A stretch of DNA of 64,000 bases, from NCBI RefSeq assembly GCF_009848685.1, contig NZ_WXTX01000004.1, forward strand, positions 1 to 64,000. The letters are read 5' to 3'. Numbering within the stretch: the first letter of the stretch is position 1; each line of letters begins with the position of its first letter. The stretch is from Andreprevotia sp. IGB-42. Its GTDB lineage: Bacteria > Pseudomonadota > Gammaproteobacteria > Burkholderiales > Chitinibacteraceae. Under the pieces are notes generated by a model. It was not told the DNA's origin and searched no databases. It saw nothing but the letters and a program-made list of their open reading frames with translations. The position numbers and the translations under genes were made by a program. Of this stretch, positions 17,577 to 24,865 are shown piece after piece.

Positions 17577-18583
17577 GCCGGCACCTCGCGCTTCATGTCG
17601 GTATAAAACGCGTGCAGCAGGTCTTCCAGATCCTGCTCCACCTGCTTGAATTCGGTCACGCCGTAGGGCGCCAGCACACGCATCAGCTCGGCAAACTGCA
17701 GATCGGCATGCTGGGCAACTTCCAGCCAGCCCTCACGCTCGCGCATCGGCACGCTGCCGATACCGGGGTGTGCCGCCAGTGCAGCCCTTGCCAGCGCAAA
17801 TTGTTCGGCAGCCAGGCTCACCGCCCACCAGCGCCCATCACCGGCAGTCGCCTTGAATTCGCCCAGCGCACCATCAAAGCGCCGCTTGCCCTGGTCGATC
17901 ACGATCAGGCGATCACACAGGCGGTCGATGTCGCCCACATCATGCGACGTGATCAGTACCGTGGTGCCATGCTCACGGTTCAGCACGCGGATCAGCTCGC
18001 GGATCTTGGCCTTCATTTCGATATCGAGCCCGATGGTGGGCTCATCCAGAAACACCACCTTGGGCGAATGCAGGAAGGCTGCAGCAATTTCACACAGCAT
18101 GCGCTGCCCCAGCGACAGCGAACGCACCGGCCTGTCCAGCAGGGTATCGATGCCAACGCGCTCGATGAACAGGTCCAGCCTTGCATTGAAATCGGCATCG
18201 CTGACATCAAAAATCGCCTGCAGCAGGCGGAAGGATTCGCGCACCGGCAAATCCCACCACAGTTGCGAGCGCTGACCGAAGACCACGCCGATCCGCTTCA
18301 CATATTCACGCCGCTGCGCGTGTGGATCGAACCCGTCGACGGTGACACAGCCCGAAGTGGGCGCAAGAATGCCGGTCAGCATCTTGATCGTGGTGGATTT
18401 GCCGGCACCGTTGGGGCCGATCAGCCCGACGCATTCACCCGCCGCGATCGAGAAACTCACGTCTGAAACCGAACGCTTGACGGTCAGCCGCGGCTTGACC
18501 AGATGGGCAATCCGTTCCCGCCAGTTGCTGGCGGGAACGGGGCTTTGGTAATCGCGGCATAGCGCGTCGGCAATGATCAGCAT
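17573..18583 (-). CDS. ABC transporter ATP-binding protein (ABC-2 exporter)
   Basis: 336 aa. Nucleotide-binding domain with Walker A GPNGAGKST, signature RSLSLGQRM, Walker B KVVFLDEPTIGLD and switch ITSHDVGDI. The C-terminal extension of about 90 residues is typical of ABC-2 exporter ATPases. It has an N-terminal insert before Walker A (about 10-40) as in ATPases paired with PF06182 permeases. The ATG at 18583 has AGGAAG about 6 nt upstream; an earlier ATG at 18619 would overlap the upstream gene boundary. First gene of the operon, with the two permeases downstream. Confidence 0.93.
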   Translation of the reverse strand: MLIIADALCRDYQSPVPASNWRERIAHLVKPRLTVKRSVSDVSFSIAAGECVGLIGPNGAGKSTTIKMLTGILAPTSGCVTVDGFDPHAQRREYVKRIGVVFGQRSQLWWDLPVRESFRLLQAIFDVSDADFNARLDLFIERVGIDTLLDRPVRSLSLGQRMLCEIAAAFLHSPKVVFLDEPTIGLDIEMKAKIRELIRVLNREHGTTVLITSHDVGDIDRLCDRLIVIDQGKRRFDGALGEFKATAGDGRWWAVSLAAEQFALARAALAAHPGIGSVPMREREGWLEVAQHADLQFAELMRVLAPYGVTEFKQVEQDLEDLLHAFYTDMKREVPA

Positions 18584-18619
18584 GGTGCTTCCTGCAAGGG
18601 GAACCGGATTCAAGAACAT

Positions 18620-19081
18620 TCAAGGTGTGGCTGCAGCGCGCCGGTATACATCCGGATCGGCAATTTCCATCGCTTTCTCCGGGGCAGCCAGGGGGCTGAA
18701 GCCATGTGGGGCGTACAGTGAGTGCGCATCGCGCGTCATCAGCAACCAGCGGCGCAGGCCTTGCAGATCGGGATGCTGCCGGATCACGCTCACCAGCCAG
18801 TGTGCAAGGCCGCGGCCACGATGGGTATCGACGATGAACACGTCCGCCAGGTAGGCAAACGTGCTGCTATCGGTAATCACCCGCGCAAACCCCACCTGCA
18901 CATCGTGCTCGTATACGCCAAAGCACAGCGAATTGGCGATTGCCCGTTCAACCGTGCCGCGCGGTATGCCAACAGCCCAGTACGACGCAGACAGCTCCGC
19001 ATGGATCAGCGCAATATCGAGTTTGCTTTTATCGTTATCGATACTGAAACCAGCTTGTTGCCATGCACTTTGCATATCCAT
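18620..19081 (-). CDS. GNAT family N-acetyltransferase
   Basis: 153 aa. GNAT fold with the acetyl-CoA-binding motif A: YLADVFIVDTHRGRGLAHWLVSVI (R/Q-x-x-G-x-G/A as HRGRGLA), then LLMTRDAHSLYAPHGFSPL. The substrate is unknown. The ATG at 19081 is supported by GGAGGAAAG 4-6 nt upstream; ATGs at 19096 and 19159 are less likely. It lies 36 bp upstream of the ABC ATPase gene on the same strand and may be co-transcribed. It is divergent from an AraC regulator. Confidence 0.9.
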   Translation of the reverse strand: MDMQSAWQQAGFSIDNDKSKLDIALIHAELSASYWAVGIPRGTVERAIANSLCFGVYEHDVQVGFARVITDSSTFAYLADVFIVDTHRGRGLAHWLVSVIRQHPDLQGLRRWLLMTRDAHSLYAPHGFSPLAAPEKAMEIADPDVYRRAAATP

Positions 19082-19190
19082 TGCACTTTCCTCCATCAAC
19101 AACTGAATGCCACTGTAATTTCTTGCGGCGCAACAAGGAATGTTGCATCCTCGCCACAAGGTTGTTCAAAAATCACATGATTCAGATCAA

Positions 19191-20138
19191 ATGACAACGA
19201 TATATCAGGAACGCTTTGATGTTGGCCCTGCGATCACCCAGCGCATGGTGGGCCGGCATTGCCTGCATGAACCCTGTTACCCGCCGCTCGGCGAACGTGG
19301 TCTGGTGATGTGCGGCCTGAGTGAAGGGCTGGATAGTTTCGAGGTGGAACGCATCGGTGCGCCATTCCATGCAGTGCTGTTCTGTCTGCAGGGCGAGTTC
19401 GAGCTGTATGAACTGGACGAAACAACCCAGGCCAGGACGCACACCCTGGCGCTCTGTTCCGGACAGCTCGGCATCTTGCCGCCGGGCGGGCGGCGCGGTT
19501 TCCGCCGCGTTGGCAATAAGCCATGCCACGCCGTGTGGTTCCTGCTGTCCAACCGCCCGCATTGGCAATTCCTGCAACGTGAACACAACTGCGTACTGCC
19601 CAGCGATGCCGGCCATACGCTGGCGGATGCGGTATCGCTGCTGCACCGCGAAGCGCAGCGCTTCCATGATGGCAATGCCGGTGCACAGGTAGTACCGGTG
19701 CTGGACTTGGCGGTGATGCTGCTGGAACGCGCGTTGGGCGCATTGCGCCAGAGTTCCGGCTGGCCCGAGCAGCTGGATGCGCTGTTCAGCGAGGTATCGC
19801 GTCAGCTGGACGTGCCGTGGTCCCTGGAGCGACTGGCTGCCAATCTGCACATCACCCCTGCCCACCTGCACCGGCTATGCCGCCAACACTTGGGCAATGC
19901 GCCGGCGCAGCAGTTGTTCCTGCTGCGCATGGGCCGCGCGCGCGAGCTGCTGCAACATGGCGAGAAAGTCAGCCAGGTGGCGCAAGCGGTCGGTTACCGG
20001 GAAGTGGCCAGTTTTTCACGCCGCTTCCGCCAGCACTACGGCGTCAGCCCCAGTTGCATACAGCGCCCTGCCAATATGTACCCGCAACCGGCATCACCCA
20101 GCCCATCCTTGCACGCAGTGGATGCCGGCAGGCCCTGA
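19191..20138 (+). CDS. AraC family transcriptional regulator
   Basis: 315 aa. The N-terminal cupin-like effector domain (about 20-150) is followed by a C-terminal double helix-turn-helix of AraC/XylS type (about 200-285; SLERLAANLHITPAHLHRLCRQHLG and VSQVAQAVGYREVASFSRRFRQHYGVSP). It is divergent from the acetyltransferase/ABC-exporter genes, which makes them its most likely targets (inference). The start at 19191 (MTTIYQERF) is preferred; an upstream in-frame codon at 19140 lies in what looks like the divergent promoter region. Confidence 0.88.
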   Translation: MTTIYQERFDVGPAITQRMVGRHCLHEPCYPPLGERGLVMCGLSEGLDSFEVERIGAPFHAVLFCLQGEFELYELDETTQARTHTLALCSGQLGILPPGGRRGFRRVGNKPCHAVWFLLSNRPHWQFLQREHNCVLPSDAGHTLADAVSLLHREAQRFHDGNAGAQVVPVLDLAVMLLERALGALRQSSGWPEQLDALFSEVSRQLDVPWSLERLAANLHITPAHLHRLCRQHLGNAPAQQLFLLRMGRARELLQHGEKVSQVAQAVGYREVASFSRRFRQHYGVSPSCIQRPANMYPQPASPSPSLHAVDAGRP

Positions 20139-20203
20139 TGATCGGGCTGCTGCAGGCGGCCCGGTTTCGCGATTACGCAGGTCAGGGACGGTATCGCGGC
20201 CGT

Positions 20204-21160
20204 TCAGGCCACAGCGGCAAAGCGCTGCCGATACACGGCCGGGCTCACGCCGACCAGCCGGCGAAAATGATGGCGCAGCGTTTCCACCGCGCCCATGCCC
20301 ACGGCTTCGGCCAGTTGCGCCAGCGGCATGGTGCTCTCTTCCAGCAGCGATCTGGCCATGTCCACGCGCCGCGCAATGAGCCAGTCGTACGGTGATTTGC
20401 CGGTAGCGGCCTTGAATTGCCGCAGAAAGGTGCGCGGACTCATTGCTGCCCGCGCCGCCAAGGCATCCACCGTATGTGTTTCTGCAGCATGCACGTGCAG
20501 CCAGTCGATCACCGCAGCCAGCCGGTTGTTGTCGTGCCGCGGCATGGGCTGGCTGACGTATTGCGCTTGCCCGCCGTCGCGATGTGGCGGGATCACCAGC
20601 CGGCGCGCCACGCTGTTGGCCACAGCAGTGCCATGATCGCTGCGCACCAGGTGCAGCAGCATGTCCAGTCCGGCGGCGGAGCCGGCCGACATCAGGAACG
20701 GGCCGTCTTCCACGTACAGCCGGTCGGGCTCGACCCGGATATGCGGGTAGCGCGCGATCAGCCGTTCCATATAGCGCCAGTGCGTGGTGGCACGCCGGCC
20801 ATCGAGCAAGCCGGCTTCGGCCAGCAGGAACACGCCGTTGCAGATGCTGGCAAAGCGTGCGCCGCGCGCATGCGCCGCACGCAATGCATCACACAGCGGC
20901 GCTGGCGCCGGCTCATCGGTATCGCGCCAGCCCGGCAGCACGATGATGTCTGCGTCGATCAGCGCATCCAGGTCGTATTCAGCCTCGACCAGGATGCCAC
21001 CGGCTGCGCGCAGCGGCGATGGATCGAGGCTGCACACGCGGAAGTCATACCACGGCACATCCAGCTCGGGCCGCTCCAGCGCAAAGATTTCCACCACGCA
21101 ACCAAATTCGAATGTACATAGCCGGTCAAAGGCGAGTGCCACTACACGCAATTTCTTCAT
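20204..21160 (-). CDS. GlxA/FtrA-type transcriptional regulator (DJ-1/PfpI plus AraC HTH)
   Basis: 318 aa. The N-terminal DJ-1/PfpI-like domain (about 1-175) contains GARFASICNGVFLLAEAGLLDGRRATTHW, the usual cysteine-loop region. The C-terminal AraC DNA-binding domain (about 210-315) has HTVDALAARAAMSPRTFLRQFKAATGKSPYDWL. This is the layout of GlxA/FtrA regulators. The ATG at 21160 matches the family N-terminus (MKKLRVVALAFDRL). It diverges from a rhodanese gene; FtrA-type regulators are often found beside a rhodanese gene, so the neighbour is the probable target. Confidence 0.92.
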   Translation of the reverse strand: MKKLRVVALAFDRLCTFEFGCVVEIFALERPELDVPWYDFRVCSLDPSPLRAAGGILVEAEYDLDALIDADIIVLPGWRDTDEPAPAPLCDALRAAHARGARFASICNGVFLLAEAGLLDGRRATTHWRYMERLIARYPHIRVEPDRLYVEDGPFLMSAGSAAGLDMLLHLVRSDHGTAVANSVARRLVIPPHRDGGQAQYVSQPMPRHDNNRLAAVIDWLHVHAAETHTVDALAARAAMSPRTFLRQFKAATGKSPYDWLIARRVDMARSLLEESTMPLAQLAEAVGMGAVETLRHHFRRLVGVSPAVYRQRFAAVA

Positions 21161-21248
21161 GGCGTTATCTTGCCGGTCAATGTCGATAACGCCACTGTGC
21201 CGCATACCGGGCCACCAGCACAATGGGGCCATTCCAAAGGAGAACCTC

Positions 21249-21677
21249 ATGCCCAACGATGTACTTGCCACCCCCGCTGCGCCCGCCCACCTTGCCGTTG
21301 CGCACTTCGCGGCCAAGGCGCGGTTCGAAACCGATTGCTCTGACGTCGACGCTGCGTTTGCCAGCGGCAACCCCGGCTTCGTGTTGCTGGACGTGCGCAA
21401 TGCTGCTGCGTTTGCCAGCGGCCATGTGCCCGGCGCCATCAACCTGCCCCACCGGGACATGGACGATGCCACGCTGGCGCAATGGCCGCTGGATACCTTG
21501 TTCGTGGTCTACTGTGCCGGGCCGCATTGCAACGGCGCGGACAAGGGCGCACTGCGGCTGGCGCAACTGGGCCGGCCGGTGAAGCTGATGATCGGTGGCG
21601 TAACCGGCTGGCTGGACGAAGGCTTGCCGCTGCATACCGGCAATACCCCTGCGAGCGGCATCAGTTGCGCGTGCTGA
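21249..21677 (+). CDS. Rhodanese-like sulfurtransferase
   Basis: 142 aa, a single rhodanese domain. Visible motifs: FVLLDVRNAAAFASGHVPGAINLPH (CH2A-like) and the active-site loop VVYCAGPHCNGADKGALRLAQLG with the catalytic Cys in YCAGPHC. It probably moves sulfane sulfur or detoxifies cyanide or reactive sulfur; the substrate is not clear. The ATG at 21249 has AAGGAGAAC 3-4 nt upstream. It is divergent from the FtrA-type regulator with an 88-bp spacer. Confidence 0.92.
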   Translation: MPNDVLATPAAPAHLAVAHFAAKARFETDCSDVDAAFASGNPGFVLLDVRNAAAFASGHVPGAINLPHRDMDDATLAQWPLDTLFVVYCAGPHCNGADKGALRLAQLGRPVKLMIGGVTGWLDEGLPLHTGNTPASGISCAC

Positions 21678-21702
21678 CCGCCAGAACACCAGCCGACAAA
21701 AA

Positions 21703-21728
21703 GAAACCGGCCCTTGCGGGCCGGTTTC
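21703..21728. terminator. Shared terminator between rhodanese and chitinase 1 genes
   Basis: Perfect 11-bp stem GAAACCGGCCC/GGGCCGGTTTC with a 4-nt loop, placed between convergent genes (rhodanese on plus, chitinase on minus). Confidence 0.85.
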
Positions 21729-21759
21729 GTTGGCAGTGCTACCCGCGTGGCGCCTTCAT

Positions 21760-23220
21760 CTACAAGCCGTTGGAAAGAAAGCGGTTGGTAAAGCCCCAGG
21801 TCCCGGCCTGACCATAGCTGTTGCACGTTGGCGATGCAAAGCCCGGTGCGCAATCCACGTCCCGATCCAGCGACCAGTAGTGCACGCCCGCCAGGCCATT
21901 GGCCTTGGCAAAGTTGGTCACCGTGGCAACGTCCGCCAGCGTGAAGGTTTCATCCTGCGTATCGTTGCCACCGATCATCGGCGTCAGCTCGATCTGGCTG
22001 TATGGCACGTTGTAGTAGTTGTGCAGGTTGACCGCGGCCTGCACCGCGGACGCACCCATATCGCAGCGGCCATTGCTGATCACGCAGTTGCCGGCATTGG
22101 TGCTGCCGTAGTCCATCACCATCAGGTTGATGGTGTAGTTGGACAATGCGTGCGAGCGGATCGCGTTCATCACCGTTACACCGGCAGCGCCCAGGCTCTG
22201 CGGCGAGTTGCCGCCCAGCGTAGCCAGCGTGAAGCTGTAGCGCAGGTGTGGGTAGGTGGACTGGGCATTGATCACGCGCTGCACCAGGCTGTCGATGGTG
22301 GCCTGGCTTTGCCCGGCTTCGATATCGAAATCGATGCCGCGCAGGTTGGCCGAGTAATAGTTCTGGATGAACTTGTTGAAGCCCGCATCCGAGCCGCAGG
22401 TAAACGAGCCCGCCGCGCCGCCGGTCGAGATGATGTAGTTCTTGCCGGCACTGACGAAGCGTTGCACGTTGGCACTGGCCACCGCTGCCGGGGTCAGGCC
22501 GCCCCAGTTCTCGCTGCCGCACTCGCCGGTGGCGAAAGCCCAGGTTACCATTTTCACGCCGGCTGGCAACACGCCCAGCACCGGCTGGCGCGAACCCGTC
22601 ACCATGGTGGACATGATGTTGGTGTTCCAGTCCAGGTTGATGGTGATGTCCTTGTACGGGCCGAACACGAAGCCGGGTAGCGGGTTGCCGATCACCGGCG
22701 TGGGGGTGGGCGGCCGATTGGTGGGTGTCACCGGCGTGGGCGTTGCGGTGCCGCTGCACGGGCCGGTATCCAGCCATGGCTTGCCGTCACCGGTGCTGGC
22801 GGAAGGCACTTCGCCGGCTGTCCACCACTTTGCCGTGTAGTTGCGGCCCTGATAGGTGACCTTGGCGCCACCGGAATACGCGGTGCTTGCGCTCCACGCC
22901 GGGTAACAGCCAGCGCCGCCGGATACCGGCGTCGGGGTCGGCGTGGCATTGGGGCGGGGTGTCGGCGTGGGCGTCGGATTACCGCCGCCGGTATCCGGCC
23001 CCAGGTCTTGCCACAAGCTGGCCACGGTGGGGTTCCAGCCGGTGCCGGTGTAATCGGTCTGATTGACCAGGGCCTTGTAGTCGCGGCCGTTGTAGTAAAC
23101 GATGGTGCCGGCGGTATACGGGGTATCCGGCTGCCAGGCCGGATAGGCAAAACTGAATGACGCGGCAAACAGCGCCGGTAAAGCGGCCAGATACAGCCGT
23201 GCACGTAACGATGTATTCAT
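21760..23220 (-). CDS. Secreted GH18 chitinase with two CBM5/12 chitin-binding domains (chitinase 1)
   Basis: 486 aa. Signal peptide 1-25 (cleavage near SFA-YPAW). Two CBM5/12 domains (about 26-75 and 106-155), each with the AWxxxxxYxxGxxVxYxGxxYxA pattern and Trp residues for chitin stacking, separated by Thr-Pro-rich linkers. The GH18 catalytic domain spans about 183-486. The catalytic motif is GIDFDIE with Glu301 as acid, the shorter form seen in ChiC/ChiD-like enzymes rather than DGxDxDxE. It hydrolyses chitin outside the cell. The ATG at 23220 has GGAGGAT just upstream. Convergent with rhodanese, divergent from a TPR gene. Confidence 0.96.
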   Translation of the reverse strand: MNTSLRARLYLAALPALFAASFSFAYPAWQPDTPYTAGTIVYYNGRDYKALVNQTDYTGTGWNPTVASLWQDLGPDTGGGNPTPTPTPRPNATPTPTPVSGGAGCYPAWSASTAYSGGAKVTYQGRNYTAKWWTAGEVPSASTGDGKPWLDTGPCSGTATPTPVTPTNRPPTPTPVIGNPLPGFVFGPYKDITINLDWNTNIMSTMVTGSRQPVLGVLPAGVKMVTWAFATGECGSENWGGLTPAAVASANVQRFVSAGKNYIISTGGAAGSFTCGSDAGFNKFIQNYYSANLRGIDFDIEAGQSQATIDSLVQRVINAQSTYPHLRYSFTLATLGGNSPQSLGAAGVTVMNAIRSHALSNYTINLMVMDYGSTNAGNCVISNGRCDMGASAVQAAVNLHNYYNVPYSQIELTPMIGGNDTQDETFTLADVATVTNFAKANGLAGVHYWSLDRDVDCAPGFASPTCNSYGQAGTWGFTNRFLSNGL

Positions 23221-23260
23221 TCCATCCTCCGTCGTTCTGTCCAGAATTCCTGATTTGATG

Positions 23261-23279
23261 CAGCACTTTGAAAGCGCTG
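23261..23279. promoter_or_regulatory. Putative operator palindrome at the chitinase 1 transcription start
   Basis: Inverted repeat CAGCACTTT-G-AAAGCGCTG: 9-bp arms with one mismatch around a single central base. It covers the start predicted from the adjacent promoter (about 23278), a typical repressor position. The binding protein is unknown. Confidence 0.55.
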
Positions 23280-23284
23280 TCATT

Positions 23285-23313
23285 TTTTTATTCTCAAAAT
23301 AGGCCCCTGTCAA
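23285..23313 (-). promoter_or_regulatory. Sigma-70-like promoter of chitinase 1
   Basis: On the minus strand a perfect TTGACA (23308-23313), a 17-bp spacer and TAAAAA (23285-23290). The resulting leader is about 58 nt and contains the GGAGGAT ribosome-binding site. Confidence 0.7.
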
Positions 23314-23350
23314 AATCCCATTTGTAAACAGATACATACCATACCGATCG

Positions 23351-23387
23351 CAAGCAAGCTTGCTTGTCTGGATGCCGCAGCATCCAG
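23351..23387. promoter_or_regulatory. Two adjacent palindromes upstream of the chitinase 1 promoter
   Basis: A perfect 16-bp palindrome CAAGCAAGCTTGCTTG (23351-23366) is followed after 1 bp by a perfect 8-bp inverted repeat CTGGATGC/GCATCCAG with loop CGCA (23368-23387). They lie about 38-75 bp upstream of the -35 box, where activators bind, in the chitinase/TPR divergent region. There is no T-run, so this is unlikely to be a terminator. Confidence 0.55.
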
Positions 23388-23726
23388 CCAAAAATCCGAA
23401 CAAATCGTAAGAAAAAATACCGATGACATGTTTGTGTGGGCCAATTGAAAGATAAGACACCATGAAAAGCAGCAGCAGGCATCGCTTTTTGCCGAGAAAA
23501 CCAACAAAATGCGAAAGAAAGTCATTTGGATACCGCCGAAGCAGGGAAATTTTTCAGCTCATTGCCACTGCAAGCCGCACGGAACAACGAGCGGCGGCAG
23601 GCGATGCCGCTGCTGTCTGGCTGCCTGCGGCCTTGGCGCCGTTCGTCGCCCCGACGCGTATCGCACGGACGGGCGCAACATCCGGCAAACCGATAAAATG
23701 GAAGACTGATTCAGTACCTGATCGCA

Positions 23727-24761
23727 ATGACCGCACCACTGCCCGCCACCGCACAACAGCTAGACGAGATCGACCGGATCATTTTTGATGATCCAGCGGC
23801 TGCGCTACGCCTTTGCAAGATCACGCTGCGCACCGCGCGTGAAACACGTGACGTGGAAACGCTGGTCCGCGCGGCCACGCAACTGTCGCTGATCGAAGAC
23901 CAATTGGGCGAGCGCTCCGAAGGCAGCGTGGCGCTGGCCGAAGCGCTGGCCTGCTGCCAGATCTACGGGCTGGCGCACCTGGAGCCGGCGGTACAGGAAC
24001 GGCTGGGTCGTGACAATTACACCGGCGGCGATTACCGCCAGGCGATGGCACATTGGGCAAAATCGGTGCAGCAGTGCGATGACCACCCCGCCCATCGGCG
24101 CACCCGCGCGCTGGCGCTGATCGGCCTTGGCCATGTATGCAGCGTGTATGGTGATCTGCAGCGGGCCACGGCATTCCACCGGCTGGCAGACCAGGTACTG
24201 GCCCCGCTGAACGATGTCTACCTGATTGCCAAGGTGCGTATCAGCCTGGGCTGGGATCTGTGCTCGATCGGCAAGGCGGATGAGGCGCGCAGCGTACTGA
24301 CCGATGCCTTGGCATTGTGCCAGGCAGAGAACTTCAGCCATTACCAGGCCGAGCTGCTGCTGCGGCTGGCCGAAATCGACATCAGCCAGGGCCGCTTTGA
24401 CAGCGCGGAACAGCAGCTGGAAGAAAGCCTGGCCATTGTAGTTTTCACGCCTTCTCACTGGTGTGAGGCCAATGTGCTCAAGCAGCTGGCCAATGTGCGT
24501 GCACAACAGGGTGCCATGGACATGGCAATCAACCTGGCATTGCGCGCGTTGCACATCGCCGAGGCAGACGGCATGCGCCACGTGGAAGCACTGTTGCATG
24601 CCGACCTTGCACGCTACGCCAGCGCCAATAGCCAACCGGAACTGGCTGAGCAGCACCGGGCGCGCGGCGTGGCGCTGACGCAATCACTCGATACCGCCAT
24701 CAGCGGTGGCGCAACGCCCGACCTCACCGTACTGGATACGCTGCTGGCATCGAAAAACTGA
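23727..24761 (+). CDS. Tetratricopeptide-repeat protein of unknown function
   Basis: 344 aa, no signal peptide and no membrane segment, so cytoplasmic. It is built of about seven to eight degenerate TPR helix pairs (for example ARALALIGLGHVCSVYGDLQRATAFHRLA and LLRLAEIDISQGRFDSAEQQLEESL). No C-terminal enzymatic or DNA-binding domain is attached; in related signalling proteins such a TPR block precedes GGDEF, HTH or kinase domains. The gene is divergent from chitinase 1 across a 506-bp region rich in palindromes, so a regulatory relation is possible but unproven. Confidence 0.75.
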   Translation: MTAPLPATAQQLDEIDRIIFDDPAAALRLCKITLRTARETRDVETLVRAATQLSLIEDQLGERSEGSVALAEALACCQIYGLAHLEPAVQERLGRDNYTGGDYRQAMAHWAKSVQQCDDHPAHRRTRALALIGLGHVCSVYGDLQRATAFHRLADQVLAPLNDVYLIAKVRISLGWDLCSIGKADEARSVLTDALALCQAENFSHYQAELLLRLAEIDISQGRFDSAEQQLEESLAIVVFTPSHWCEANVLKQLANVRAQQGAMDMAINLALRALHIAEADGMRHVEALLHADLARYASANSQPELAEQHRARGVALTQSLDTAISGGATPDLTVLDTLLASKN

Positions 24762-24865
24762 GTTGCCAGAGCGATACCATGGCGTGTGATGCAGCGCTGG
24801 CATCGCGGGCCTGACGCAGGCAGGTGGCATCAACTGCCACGCACCTGCGCTGCACCCCGGCTTGC

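Noticed and set aside
16002-18583. ABC operon considered as Nod-factor or capsule export (NodIJ/KpsMT)
   Set aside because: Two unequal ABC-2 permeases plus one ATPase with no polysaccharide genes nearby; the PF06182-type pairing fits better.
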